From: Lineus longissimus
Taxonomy: Eukaryota; Nemertea; Pilidiophora; Heteronemertea; Lineidae
DNA length: 64,000 bases
NCBI RefSeq assembly: GCF_910592395.1
Contig: NC_088308.1
Span: 2,294,001 to 2,358,000 of the forward strand
Reading direction: 5' to 3'
Part shown: positions 27,377-41,700 of the stretch, in pieces
Layout of the letters: the number at the start of each line of letters is the position of its first letter
How positions within the stretch are numbered: the first letter of the stretch is position 1
Program-made: the position numbers and the translations under genes
The notes under the pieces: model-generated
The model's input: only the letters and a program-made list of their open reading frames with translations
What the model was told of the DNA's origin: nothing
The model's database searches: none

Positions 27377-27560
27377 CAGTAGAACCTCTCTATTTAAGGA
27401 CACCCTCGGGACTGACCCGTAGCTGTCCAAAGACTATGAGAGCCAGGTGTCCTGATTTATACTTAGAGACTAGAGAGAGGTCAAATTGGAATGGAAACAA
27501 CCAATCTGGGATCAGAAGTCGTGGCCTTAACAGAGAAGTGCCCGCTTGTATAGTATATCT
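27377..27560. mobile_element. MITE-like fragment beginning CAGTAGAACCTCTCTATT
   Basis: The left edge CAGTAGAACCTCTCTATTTA runs into AGGACACCCTCGGGACTGA. It is followed at about 27446-27492 by an inverted, internally repeated relative (GGTGTCCTGATTTATA, then GAGAGAGGTCAAATTGG). Ends of this form (TAGAACCTC...AGGACACC) recur in dispersed elements of many marine invertebrates, from general knowledge. The mirror-image right terminus is missing, so the copy is probably truncated. Confidence 0.45.
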
Positions 27561-28968
27561 AATATAACGTGTAGTCAGTAAAGTAAGTACTAGTGCATCT
27601 GACTGCACTGACATAGGGCCTACGCGGTGTCGGTGGTTCCATGATGGATGCATTGGATGCAGTGCCACTGCCAGTGCAGTGAATGAGTGATGCACAAACC
27701 CGTCATGACATCGCTTTACCATGACATCAGACATGTCCGTATTCAATCCTTTCAGTCTCACCATTGTCAGCGTCCATGACAAATTCCAATGTCAAAGATC
27801 GATCCTAGTCAAATTTCGCGCCTGAAAAGTTCATAAATCTATTATATCTACTTACAGTTATGCGTTTAGCCTGATTTACATATGTGAATAACAGGATTTA
27901 GGTCCAAATCATTGAAAGTCATCTGGACAATCGCCATTTGGAAGCTTAGCCTTAGGTCTCATTGGGGAGTTTTTTTGTAACTGACACAACGTAGTTCCTA
28001 AAAAATAATTGATTTCTTGGTCCTAACAGTGTGCCAGTGTTGATTTAACAAATGTTTTGGCAAAAAAAATTTTTTTGGAGTTTTTGAAACCGTGAGCGCT
28101 ACTCAATAGGCAGCTAACAAGAAATTTCGTATTTTACTGTTGTTACCGACATGTGTACACTGAACGTGGGATGTGCGTCGGCCCCGTGTTGAAATGCCGT
28201 TCACAGTGCCAGTTGGTGCGTTTTTTCGCTGATTTGTGCAAAATTCAACATATCTCAAAAGTTCAATAGTTGACCCTCAATTTATTTTTTATTTTTGTGT
28301 AGCGTAAGCAACTGTCATTCACGGGAGAATGGTCACTGTAAGAATTGTCCAGGAAGAAAGGTATAATATTTGGGGTTTTCCGTGACAGTCCGGCCCGCGA
28401 ATTTGCACATTGCACGAAATGATAAATTTTGACTACTGTATGCAAAACAGCAGGGATGGCTATTCTACTTGTGTCATTTCAACCCATTTTGCATGTATAG
28501 TTTTGTTTGAACATGAAATTCAATATTGCGACAGAGTTTTCTTGATATATCGTATTTATATAGCTCGGTGATATAAAAGATAATGCTCACATTTGATTTT
28601 AATGTTTGAATGGCTTTCCCAAAAAATTTTTAGAAGCGAGATCAACAGGGTCAAACGAAATAGTCTTTGGCGCCAATGAATGGTATCAGCAATGATTTGA
28701 ATTAAGATTCGAGTCGATTCTTTTGGAGTCGGAAATACCCATGCACACGGCAATCGTATCTACCGGTATAGCTCCGTGCACGTGATTTGAAGGGACAATT
28801 TCGGTGTGGGATTTAGGTGGCCAGGAAGCTGATATGTAATTTGAATCTATCCGCCTGCTCATCACTGTAGTTACAAACTAAATGCTCATCGCTAATAAGG
28901 AATTTAGCATGTAATGTGTGACGGGTTGACATGACTTGCAAATCTTAGATTTTTTGGCAAACACCAAA

Positions 28969-29043
28969 ATCTCACCAAAACGGAATGTAACTGTACGTGT
29001 ACAGTTACATTCCGTTTACAGTTACATTCCGTTTTGGTGAGAT
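28969..29043. repeat. 24-26-bp perfect hairpin, first array unit only
   Basis: CTCACCAAAACGGAATGTAA with its continuation to 28994 is perfectly complementary to 29018-29043. The 23-nt spacer holds another direct copy of ACAGTTACATTCCGTTT. The other 11 units have only one short version (GTACAGTTACCGGCATTCCG), so this expansion is private to the leftmost unit. Confidence 0.9.
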
Positions 29044-29620
29044 CTTTTTTGCAGTTTGATGATATGTCAATAATTCTCTCAGCTCCTTGAGAAGTCACGT
29101 TCCTACTTGAAGCTATTTTGCATGAAAAACAGCCTGTCTCATGCCAAAGTTGTCCCTTCAACAAAGAACGTTTGTAGCTGATTTTATGGTTTGAATGGCC
29201 ATTTTGAAAGAGGGTTTAGAATCGAGGTCAACCAAAATAGTTCTTGGCCTCTAATGTACCCTCGGGAATTCAAGCCGCCGACTAGTCAAACCATTCTCTG
29301 GCCGATTGCTCGAACACCTGGAATCAGTGTGTACTTCAGCTTGAAAAGTTCGGGTGAAGGGGTTTTCTTCATGATAATATTCACAATGGTATATGATGAT
29401 GGTATAAGAGGGCCGGCGAATCTAGGAACTGGAAGAAGAGGGAGCGTGCACTGCATTTCTCATCAAAATTCCTGGACAGGTGTGTTCCAAAATTTCATGA
29501 GTGGTCAATTAAAAAAAGTTTACATCAATTAGGAGCCGTGCATCTGGTGCACCCGCTTGGATCCGCGCCTGATAAACGGACATGAATGAATAATAATAAG
29601 AAAATGTTTCAAAAAACACG

Positions 29621-29701
29621 AAAAAGGTAGATTCGCCGGGGTTCGAACCCGTGACCACCCAATCCGTAGTGCAACCGTCTAACCGCCGAGGCCATCAAGG
29701 C
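29621..29701 (-). other. tRNA-like Pol III module (first of 12)
   Basis: Read on the minus strand, this has an A-box-like TGGCCTCGGCGGTTAGACGG, a B box GGTTCGAACCC, and a run of 5-6 T about 8 nt after the tRNA-like 3' end, which fits a Pol III terminator. The T arm can form a 4-bp stem with a TTCGAAC loop. The acceptor ends (GCCTTGA and CGAATCT) do not pair and the anticodon arm is poor. I read it as a tRNA-derived SINE head, not a working tRNA gene. One copy sits in each unit at the CGCCGGGG positions listed for the array. Point variants occur at 30916 and 34728 (CCTG for CCCG), 39809-39818 and 42360. Confidence 0.6.
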
Positions 29702-32700
29702 TTTACAGTAAGGGGAATGATAGACAGGGAATTTTCCTTGTTCAATTCGTCGCCATATTGAAAAAGCGCAATGATTGTGACGAGGTTACGCTGGCGGAAG
29801 AGTAATTGGGTACAAATAGTCCCAGATAATCGTATAATTCAATATTGCGACAGAGTTTTCTTGATATATCGTATTTATATAGCTCAGTGATATAAAAGAT
29901 AATGCTCGCATTTGATTTAAATGTTTGAATGGCTTTCTCAAAAAAATTTTAGAAGCGAGGTCAGCAGGGTCAAAAGAAATAGTCTTTGGCGCCAATGATA
30001 TCAGCAATGATTTGAATTAAGATTCGAGTCGATTCTTTTGGAGTCGGAAATACCCATGCACACGGCAATCGTATCTACCGGTATAGCTCCGTGCACGTGA
30101 TTTGAAGGGACAATTTCGGTGTGGGATTTAGGTGGCCAGGAAGCTGATATGTAATTTGAATCTATCCGCCTGCTCATCACTGTAGTTACAAACTAAATGC
30201 TCATCGCTAATAATGAATTTGGCGTGTAATGTGAGACGGGTTTGACATGACTTGCAAATCTTAGATTTTTAGGCAATCGTACAGTTACCGGCATTCCGTT
30301 TTGGTGAGATCTTTTTTTGCAGTTTGGTGATATGTCAATAATTCTCTCAGCTCCTTGAGAAATCACGGTCCTACTTGAAGCTATTTTGCATGAAAAACAG
30401 CCTGTCTCATGCCAAAGTTGTCCCTTCAACAAAGAACGTTTGTAGCTGATTTTATGGTTTGAATGGCCATTTTGAAAGAGGGTTTAGAATCGAGGTCAAC
30501 CAAAATAGTTCTTGGCCTCTAATGTACCCTCGGGAATTCAAGCCGCCGACTAGTCAAACCATTCTCTGGCCGATTGCTCGAACACCTGGAATCAGTGTGT
30601 ACTTCAGCTTGAAAAGTTCGGGTGAAGGGGTTTTCTTCATGATAATATTCACAATGGTATATGATGATGGTATAAGAGGGCCGGCGAATCTAGGAACTGG
30701 AAGAAGAGGGAGCGTGCACTGCATTTCTCATCAAAATTCCTGGACAGGTGTGTTCCAAAATTTCATGAGTGGTCAATTAAAAAAAGTTTACACCAATTAG
30801 GAGCCGTGCATCTGGTGCACCCGCTTGGATCCGCGCCTGATAAACGGACATGAATGAATAATAATAAGAAAATGTTTCAAAAAACACGAAAAAAGTAGAT
30901 TCGCCGGGGTTCGAACCTGTGACCACCCAATCCGTAGTGCAACCGTCTAACCGCCGAGGCCATCAAGGCTTTACAGTAAGGGGAATGATAGACAGGGAAT
31001 TTTCCTTGTTCAATTCGTCGCCATATTGAAAAAGCGCAATGATTGTGGCGAGGTTACGCTGGCGGAAGAGTAATTGGGTACAAATAGTCCCAGATAATCG
31101 TATAATTCAATATTGCGACAGAGTTTTCTTGATATATCGTATTTATATAGCTCAGTGATATAAAAGATAATGCTCGCATTTGATTTAAATGTTTGAATGG
31201 CTTTCTCAAAAAATTTTTAGAAGCGAGGTCAGCAGGGTCAAAAGAAATAGTCTTTGGCGCCAATAATATCAGCAATGATTTGAATTAAGATTCGAGTCGA
31301 TTCTTTTGGAGTCGGAAATACCCATGCACACGGCAATCGTATCTACCGGTATAGCTCCGTGCACGTGATTTGAAGGGACAATTTCGGTGTGGGATTTAGG
31401 TGGCCAGGAAGCTGATATGTAATTTGAATCTATCCGCCTGCTCATCACTGTAGTTACAAACTAAATGCTCATCGCTAATAATGAATTTGGCGTGTAATGT
31501 GAGACGGGTTTGACATGACTTGCAAATCTTAGATTTTTAGGCAAACGTACAGTTACCGGCATTCCGTTTTGGTGAGATCTTTTTTTGCAGTTTGGTGATA
31601 TGTCAATAATTCTCTCAGCTCCTTGAGAAATCACGGTCCTACTTAAAGCTATTTTGCATGAAAACAGCCTGTCTCATGCCAAAGTTGTCCCTTCACCAAA
31701 GAATGTTTGTAGCTGATTTTATGGTTTGAATGGCCATTTTGAAAAAGGGTTTAGAATCGAGGTCAACCAAAATAGTTCTTGGCCTCAATGTACCCACGGG
31801 AATTCAAGCCGCCGACTAGTCAAACCATTCTCTGGCCGATTGCTCGAACACCTGGAATCAGTGTGTACTTCAGCTTGAAAAGTTCGGGTGAAGGGGTTTT
31901 CTTCATGATAAATAAGATAATATTCACAATGGTATAAGATGATGGTATAAGAGGGCCGGCGAATCTAGGAACTGGAAGAAGAGGGAGCGTGCACTGCATT
32001 TCTCATCAAAATTCCTGGACAGGTGTGTTCCAAAATTTCATGAGTGGTCAATTAAAAAAAGTTTACACCAATTAGGAGCCGTGCATCTGGTGCACCCGCT
32101 TGGATCCGCGCCTGATAAACGGACATGAATGAATAATAATAAGAAAATGTTTCAAAAAACACGAAAAAAGTAGATTCGCCGGGGTTCGAACCCGTGACCA
32201 CCCAATCCGTAGTGCAACCGTCTAACCGCCGAGGCCATCAAGGCTTTACAGTAAGGGGAATGATAGACAGGGAATTTTCCTTGTTCAATTCGTCGCCATA
32301 TTGAAAAAGCGCAATGATTGTGACGAGGTTACGCTGGCGGAAGAGTAATTGGGTACAAATAGTCCCAGATAATCGTATAATTCAATATTGCGACAGAGTT
32401 TTCTTGATATATCGTATTTATATAGCTCAGTGATATAAAAGATAATGCTCGCATTTGATTTAAATGTTTGAATGGCTTTCTCAAAAAAATTTTAGAAGCG
32501 AGGTCAGCAGGGTCAAAAGAAATAGTCTTTGGCGCCAATGATATCAGCAATGATTTGAATTAAGATTCGAGTCGATTCTTTTGGAGTCGGAAATACCCAT
32601 GCACACGGCAATCGTATCTACCGGTATAGCTCCGTGCACGTGATTTGAAGGGACAATTTCGGTGTGGGATTTAGGTGGCCAGGAAGCTGATATGTAATTT

Positions 32701-35700
32701 GAATCTATCCGCCTGCTCATCACTGTAGTTACAAACTAAATGCTCATCGCTAATAATGAATTTGGCGTGTAATGTGAGACGGGTTTGACATGACTTGCAA
32801 ATCTTAGATTTTTAGGCAAACGTACAGTTACCGGCATTCCGTTTTGGTGAGATCTTTTTTTGCAGTTTGGTGATATGTCAATAATTCTCTCAGCTCCTTG
32901 AGAAATCACGGTCCTACTTGAAGCTATTTTGCATGAAAAACAGCCTGTCTCATGCCAAAGTTGTCCCTTCAACAAAGAACGTTTGTAGCTGATTTTATGG
33001 TTTGAATGGCCATTTTGAAAGAGGGTTTAGAATCGAGGTCAACCAAAATAGTTCTTGGCCTCTAATGTACCCTCGGGAATTCAAGCCGCCGACTAGTCAA
33101 ACCATTCTCTGGCCGATTGCTCGAACACCTGGAATCAGTGTGTACTTCAGCTTGAAAAGTTCGGGTGAAGGGGTTTTCTTCATGATAATATTCACAATGG
33201 TATATGATGATGGTATAAGAGGGCCGGCGAATCTAGGAACTGGAAGAAGAGGGAGCGTGCACTGCATTTCTCATCAAAATTCCTGGACAGGTGTGTTCCA
33301 AAATTTCATGAGTGGTCAATTAAAAAAAGTTTACACCAATTAGGAGCCGTGCATCTGGTGCACCCGCTTGGATCCGCGCCTGATAAACGGACATGAATGA
33401 ATAATAATAAGAAAATGTTTCAAAAAACACGAAAAAAGTAGATTCGCCGGGGTTCGAACCCGTGACCACCCAATCCGTAGTGCAACCGTCTAACCGCCGA
33501 GGCCATCAAGGCTTTACAGTAAGGGGAATGATAGACAGGGAATTTTCCTTGTTCAATTCGTCGCCATATTGAAAAAGCGCAATGATTGTGACGAGGTTAC
33601 GCTGGCGGAAGAGTAATTGGGTACAAATAGTCCCAGATAATCGTATAATTCAATATTGCGACAGAGTTTTCTTGATATATCGTATTTATATAGCTCAGTG
33701 ATATAAAAGATAATGCTCGCATTTGATTTAAATGTTTGAATGGCTTTCTCAAAAAAATTTTAGAAGCGAGGTCAGCAGGGTCAAAAGAAATAGTCTTTGG
33801 CGCCAATGATATCAGCAATGATTTGAATTAAGATTCGAGTCGATTCTTTTGGAGTCGGAAATACCCATGCACACGGCAATCGTATCTACCGGTATAGCTC
33901 CGTGCACGTGATTTGAAGGGACAATTTCGGTGTGGGATTTAGGTGGCCAGGAAGCTGATATGTAATTTGAATCTATCCGCCTGCTCATCACTGTAGTTAC
34001 AAACTAAATGCTCATCGCTAATAATGAATTTGGCGTGTAATGTGAGACGGGTTTGACATGACTTGCAAATCTTAGATTTTTAGGCAAACGTACAGTTACC
34101 GGCATTCCGTTTTGGTGAGATCTTTTTTTGCAGTTTGGTGATATGTCAATAATTCTCTCAGCTCCTTGAGAAATCACGGTCCTACTTGAAGCTATTTTGC
34201 ATGAAAAACAGCCTGTCTCATGCCAAAGTTGTCCCTTCAACAAAGAACGTTTGTAGCTGATTTTATGGTTTGAATGGCCATTTTGAAAGAGGGTTTAGAA
34301 TCGAGGTCAACCAAAATAGTTCTTGGCCTCTAATGTACCCTCGGGAATTCAAGCCGCCGACTAGTCAAACCATTCTCTGGCCGATTGCTCGAACACCTGG
34401 AATCAGTGTGTACTTCAGCTTGAAAAGTTCGGGTGAAGGGGTTTTCTTCATGATAATATTCACAATGGTATATGATGATGGTATAAGAGGGCCGGCGAAT
34501 CTAGGAACTGGAAGAAGAGGGAGCGTGCACTGCATTTCTCATCAAAATTCCTGGACAGGTGTGTTCCAAAATTTCATGAGTGGTCAATTAAAAAAAGTTT
34601 ACACCAATTAGGAGCCGTGCATCTGGTGCACCCGCTTGGATCCGCGCCTGATAAACGGACATGAATGAATAATAATAAGAAAATGTTTCAAAAAACACGA
34701 AAAAAGTAGATTCGCCGGGGTTCGAACCTGTGACCACCCAATCCGTAGTGCAACCGTCTAACCGCCGAGGCCATCAAGGCTTTACAGTAAGGGGAATGAT
34801 AGACAGGGAATTTTCCTTGTTCAATTCGTCGCCATATTGAAAAAGCGCAATGATTGTGACGAGGTTACGCTGGCGGAAGAGTAATTGGGTACAAATAGTC
34901 CCAGATAATCGTATAATTCAATATTGCGACAGAGTTTTCTTGATATATCGTATTTATATAGCTCAGTGATATAAAAGATAATGCTCGCATTTGATTTAAA
35001 TGTTTGAATGGCTTTCTCAAAAAATTTTTAGAAGCGAGGTCAGCAGGGTCAAAAGAAATAGTCTTTGGCGCCAATAATATCAGCAATGATTTGAATTAAG
35101 ATTCGAGTCGATTCTTTTGGAGTCGGAAATACCCATGCACACGGCAATCGTATCTACCGGTATAGCTCCGTGCACGTGATTTGAAGGGACAATTTCGGTG
35201 TGGGATTTAGGTGGCCAGGAAGCTGATATGTAATTTGAATCTATCCGCCTGCTCATCACTGTAGTTACAAACTAAATGCTCATCGCTAATAATGAATTTG
35301 GCGTGTAATGTGAGACGGGTTTGACATGACTTGCAAATCTTAGATTTTTAGGCAAACGTACAGTTACCGGCATTCCGTTTTGGTGAGATCTTTTTTTGCA
35401 GTTTGGTGATATGTCAATAATTCTCTCAGCTCCTTGAGAAATCACGGTCCTACTTAAAGCTATTTTGCATGAAAACAGCCTGTCTCATGCCAAAGTTGTC
35501 CCTTCAACAAAGAATGTTTGTAGCTGATTTTATGGTTTGAATGGCCATTTTGAAAAAGGGTTTAGAATCGAGGTCAACCAAAATAGTTCTTGGCCTCAAT
35601 GTACCCACGGGAATTCAAGCCGCCGACTAGTCAAACCATTCTCTGGCCGATTGCTCGAACACCTGGAATCAGTGTGTACTTCAGCTTGAAAAGTTCGGGT

Positions 35701-38700
35701 GAAGGGGTTTTCTTCATGATAAATAAGATAATATTCACAATGGTATAAGATGATGGTATAAGAGGGCCGGCGAATCTAGGAACTGGAAGAAGAGGGAGCG
35801 TGCACTGCATTTCTCATCAAAATTCCTGGACAGGTGTGTTCCAAAATTTCATGAGTGGTCAATTAAAAAAAGTTTACACCAATTAGGAGCCGTGCATCTG
35901 GTGCACCCGCTTGGATCCGCGCCTGATAAACGGACATGAATGAATAATAATAAGAAAATGTTTCAAAAAACACGAAAAAAGTAGATTCGCCGGGGTTCGA
36001 ACCCGTGACCACCCAATCCGTAGTGCAACCGTCTAACCGCCGAGGCCATCAAGGCTTTACAGTAAGGGGAATGATAGACAGGGAATTTTCCTTGTTCAAT
36101 TCGTCGCCATATTGAAAAAGCGCAATGATTGTGACGAGGTTACGCTGGCGGAAGAGTAATTGGGTACAAATAGTCCCAGATAATCGTATAATTCAATATT
36201 GCGACAGAGTTTTCTTGATATATCGTATTTATATAGCTCAGTGATATAAAAGATAATGCTCGCATTTGATTTAAATGTTTGAATGGCTTTCTCAAAAAAA
36301 TTTTAGAAGCGAGGTCAGCAGGGTCAAAAGAAATAGTCTTTGGCGCCAATGATATCAGCAATGATTTGAATTAAGATTCGAGTCGATTCTTTTGGAGTCG
36401 GAAATACCCATGCACACGGCAATCGTATCTACCGGTATAGCTCCGTGCACGTGATTTGAAGGGACAATTTCGGTGTGGGATTTAGGTGGCCAGGAAGCTG
36501 ATATGTAATTTGAATCTATCCGCCTGCTCATCACTGTAGTTACAAACTAAATGCTCATCGCTAATAATGAATTTGGCGTGTAATGTGAGACGGGTTTGAC
36601 ATGACTTGCAAATCTTAGATTTTTAGGCAAACGTACAGTTACCGGCATTCCGTTTTGGTGAGATCTTTTTTTGCAGTTTGGTGATATGTCAATAATTCTC
36701 TCAGCTCCTTGAGAAATCACGGTCCTACTTGAAGCTATTTTGCATGAAAAACAGCCTGTCTCATGCCAAAGTTGTCCCTTCAACAAAGAACGTTTGTAGC
36801 TGATTTTATGGTTTGAATGGCCATTTTGAAAGAGGGTTTAGAATCGAGGTCAACCAAAATAGTTCTTGGCCTCTAATGTACCCTCGGGAATTCAAGCCGC
36901 CGACTAGTCAAACCATTCTCTGGCCGATTGCTCGAACACCTGGAATCAGTGTGTACTTCAGCTTGAAAAGTTCGGGTGAAGGGGTTTTCTTCATGATAAT
37001 ATTCACAATGGTATATGATGATGGTATAAGAGGGCCGGCGAATCTAGGAACTGGAAGAAGAGGGAGCGTGCACTGCATTTCTCATCAAAATTCCTGGACA
37101 GGTGTGTTCCAAAATTTCATGAGTGGTCAATTAAAAAAAGTTTACACCAATTAGGAGCCGTGCATCTGGTGCACCCGCTTGGATCCGCGCCTGATAAACG
37201 GACATGAATGAATAATAATAAGAAAATGTTTCAAAAAACACGAAAAAAGTAGATTCGCCGGGGTTCGAACCCGTGACCACCCAATCCGTAGTGCAACCGT
37301 CTAACCGCCGAGGCCATCAAGGCTTTACAGTGAGGAATGATAGACAGGGAATTTTCCTTGTTCAATTCGTCGCCATATTGAAAAAGCGCAATGATTGTGA
37401 CGAGGTTACGCTGGCGGAAGAGTAATTGGGTACAAATAGTCCCAGATAATCGTATAATTCAATATTGCGACAGAGTTTTCTTGATATATCGTATTTATAT
37501 AGCTCAGTGATATAAAAGATAATGCTCGCATTTGATTTAAATGTTTGAATGGCTTTCTCAAAAAATTTTTAGAAGCGAGGTCAGCAGGGTCAAAAGAAAT
37601 AGTCTTTGGCGCCAATAATATCAGCAATGATTTGAATTAAGATTCGAGTCGATTCTTTTGGAGTCGGAAATACCCATGCACACGGCAATCGTATCTACCG
37701 GTATAGCTCCGTGCACGTGATTTGAAGGGACAATTTCGGTGTGGGATTTAGGTGGCCAGGAAGCTGATATGTAATTTGAATCTATCCGCCTGCTCATCAC
37801 TGTAGTTACAAACTAAATGCTCATCGCTAATAATGAATTTGGCGTGTAATGTGAGACGGGTTTGACATGACTTGCAAATCTTAGATTTTTAGGCAAACGT
37901 ACAGTTACCGGCATTCCGTTTTGGTGAGATCTTTTTTTGCAGTTTGGTGATATGTCAATAATTCTCTCAGCTCCTTGAGAAATCACGGTCCTACTTGAAG
38001 CTATTTTGCATGAAAACAGCCTGTCTCATGCCAAAGTTGTCCCTTCAACAAAGAATGTTTGTAGCTGATTTTATGGTTTGAATGGCCATTTTGAAAAAGG
38101 GTTTAGAATCGAGGTCAACCAAAATAGTTCTTGGCCTCAATGTACCCACGGGAATTCAAGCCGCCGACTAGTCAAACCATTCTCTGGCCGATTGCTCGAA
38201 CACCTGGAATCAGTGTGTACTTCAGCTTGAAAAGTTCGGGTGAAGGGGTTTTCTTCATGATAAATAAGATAATATTCACAATGGTATAAGATGATGGTAT
38301 AAGAGGGCCGGCGAATCTAGGAACTGGAAGAAGAGGGAGCGTGCACTGCATTTCTCATCAAAATTCCTGGACAGGTGTGTTCCAAAATTTCATGAGTGGT
38401 CAATTAAAAAAAGTTTACATCAATTAGGAGCCGTGCATCTGGTGCACCCGCTTGGATCCGCGCCTGATAAACGGACATGAATGAATAATAATAAGAAAAT
38501 GTTTCAAAAAACACGAAAAAAGTAGATTCGCCGGGGTTCGAACCCGTGACCACCCAATCCGTAGTGCAACCGTCTAACCGCCGAGGCCATCAAGGCTTTA
38601 CAGTAAGGGGAATGATAGACAGGGAATTTTCCTTGTTCAATTCGTCGCCATATTGAAAAAGCGCAATGATTGTGACGAGGTTACGCTGGCGGAAGAGTAA

Positions 38701-41700
38701 TTGGGTACAAATAGTCCCAGATAATCGTATAATTCAATATTGCGACAGAGTTTTCTTGATATATCGTATTTATATAGCTCAGTGATATAAAAGATAATGC
38801 TCGCATTTGATTTAAATGTTTGAATGGCTTTCTCAAAAAAATTTTAGAAGCGAGGTCAGCAGGGTCAAAAGAAATAGTCTTTGGCGCCAATGATATCAGC
38901 AATGATTTGAATTAAGATTCGAGTCGATTCTTTTGGAGTCGGAAATACCCATGCACACGGCAATCGTATCTACCGGTATAGCTCCGTGCACGTGATTTGA
39001 AGGGACAATTTCGGTGTGGGATTTAGGTGGCCAGGAAGCTGATATGTAATTTGAATCTATCCGCCTGCTCATCACTGTAGTTACAAACTAAATGCTCATC
39101 GCTAATAATGAATTTGGCGTGTAATGTGAGACGGGTTTGACATGACTTGCAAATCTTAGATTTTTAGGCAAACGTACAGTTACCGGCATTCCGTTTTGGT
39201 GAGATCTTTTTTTGCAGTTTGGTGATATGTCAATAATTCTCTCAGCTCCTTGAGAAATCACGGTCCTACTTGAAGCTATTTTGCATGAAAAACAGCCTGT
39301 CTCATGCCAAAGTTGTCCCTTCAACAAAGAACGTTTGTAGCTGATTTTATGGTTTGAATGGCCATTTTGAAAGAGGGTTTAGAATCGAGGTCAACCAAAA
39401 TAGTTCTTGGCCTCTAATGTACCCTCGGGAATTCAAGCCGCCGACTAGTCAAACCATTCTCTGGCCGATTGCTCGAACACCTGGAATCAGTGTGTACTTC
39501 AGCTTGAAAAGTTCGGGTGAAGGGGTTTTCTTCATGATAATATTCACAATGGTATATGATGATGGTATAAGAGGGCCGGCGAATCTAGGAACTGGAAGAA
39601 GAGGGAGCGTGCACTGCATTTCTCATCAAAATTCCTGGACAGGTGTGTTCCAAAATTTCATGAGTGGTCAATTAAAAAAAGTTTACACCAATTAGGAGCC
39701 GTGCATCTGGTGCACCCGCTTGGATCCGCGCCTGATAAACGGACATGAATGAATAATAATAAGAAAATGTTTCAAAAAACACGAAAAAAGTAGATTCGCC
39801 GGGGTTCGAACCCATGACCACCCAATCCGTAGTGCAACCGTCTAACCGCCGAGGCCATCAAGGCTTTACAGTAAGGGGAATGATAGACAGGGAATTTTCC
39901 TTGTTCAATTCGTCGCCATATTGAAAAAGCGCAATGATTGTGACGAGGTTACGCTGGCGGAAGAGTAATTGGGTACAAATAGTCCCAGATAATCGTATAA
40001 TTCAATATTGCGACAGAGTTTTCTTGATATATCGTATTTATATAGCTCAGTGATATAAAAGATAATGCTCGCATTTGATTTAAATGTTTGAATGGCTTTC
40101 TCAAAAAAATTTTAGAAGCGAGGTCAGCAGGGTCAAAAGAAATAGTCTTTGGCGCCAATGATATCAGCAATGATTTGAATTAAGATTCGAGTCGATTCTT
40201 TTGGAGTCGGAAATACCCATGCACACGGCAATCGTATCTACCGGTATAGCTCCGTGCACGTGATTTGAAGGGACAATTTCGGTGTGGGATTTAGGTGGCC
40301 AGGAAGCTGATATGTAATTTGAATCTATCCGCCTGCTCATCACTGTAGTTACAAACTAAATGCTCATCGCTAATAATGAATTTGGCGTGTAATGTGAGAC
40401 GGGTTTGACATGACTTGCAAATCTTAGATTTTTAGGCAAACGTACAGTTACCGGCATTCCGTTTTGGTGAGATCTTTTTTTGCAGTTTGGTGATATGTCA
40501 ATAATTCTCTCAGCTCCTTGAGAAATCACGGTCCTACTTGAAGCTATTTTGCATGAAAAACAGCCTGTCTCATGCCAAAGTTGTCCCTTCAACAAAGAAC
40601 GTTTGTAGCTGATTTTATGGTTTGAATGGCCATTTTGAAAGAGGGTTTAGAATCGAGGTCAACCAAAATAGTTCTTGGCCTCTAATGTACCCTCGGGAAT
40701 TCAAGCCGCCGACTAGTCAAACCATTCTCTGGCCGATTGCTCGAACACCTGGAATCAGTGTGTACTTCAGCTTGAAAAGTTCGGGTGAAGGGGTTTTCTT
40801 CATGATAATATTCACAATGGTATATGATGATGGTATAAGAGGGCCGGCGAATCTAGGAACTGGAAGAAGAGGGAGCGTGCACTGCATTTCTCATCAAAAT
40901 TCCTGGACAGGTGTGTTCCAAAATTTCATGAGTGGTCAATTAAAAAAAGTTTACACCAATTAGGAGCCGTGCATCTGGTGCACCCGCTTGGATCCGCGCC
41001 TGATAAACGGACATGAATGAATAATAATAAGAAAATGTTTCAAAAAACACGAAAAAAGTAGATTCGCCGGGGTTCGAACCCGTGACCACCCAATCCGTAG
41101 TGCAACCGTCTAACCGCCGAGGCCATCAAGGCTTTACAGTAAGAGGAATGATAGACAGGGAATTTTCCTTGTTCAATTCGTCGCCATATTGAAAAAGCGC
41201 AATGATTGTGACGAGGTTACGCTGGCGGAAGAGTAATTGGGTACAAATAGTCCCAGATAATCGTATAATTCAATATTGCGACAGAGTTTTCTTGATATAT
41301 CGTATTTATATAGCTCAGTGATATAAAAGATAATGCTCGCATTTGATTTAAATGTTTGAATGGCTTTCTCAAAAAAATTTTAGAAGCGAGGTCAGCAGGG
41401 TCAAAAGAAATAGTCTTTGGCGCCAATGATATCAGCAATGATTTGAATTAAGATTCGAGTCGATTCTTTTGGAGTCGGAAATACCCATGCACACGGCAAT
41501 CGTATCTACCGGTATAGCTCCGTGCACGTGATTTGAAGGGACAATTTCGGTGTGGGATTTAGGTGGCCAGGAAGCTGATATGTAATTTGAATCTATCCGC
41601 CTGCTCATCACTGTAGTTACAAACTAAATGCTCATCGCTAATAATGAATTTGGCGTGTAATGTGAGACGGGTTTGACATGACTTGCAAATCTTAGATTTT

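Larger units (their letters stand above)
25254..28518. other. Non-coding stretch upstream of the PP1-like gene
   Basis: No ORF with recognisable protein features on either strand. It may contain the PP1-like gene's 5' UTR exon and promoter, since the BEL/Pao element separates this sequence from the coding start. It holds the 321-bp MITE and the MITE fragment listed separately. The rest shows nothing I can name. Confidence 0.5.

Noticed and set aside
29627-29701. Functional tRNA genes in the array
   Set aside because: The B box and T loop are good, but the acceptor strands do not pair, the anticodon arm is poor, and position 33 is not T. A tRNA-derived SINE head fits better.
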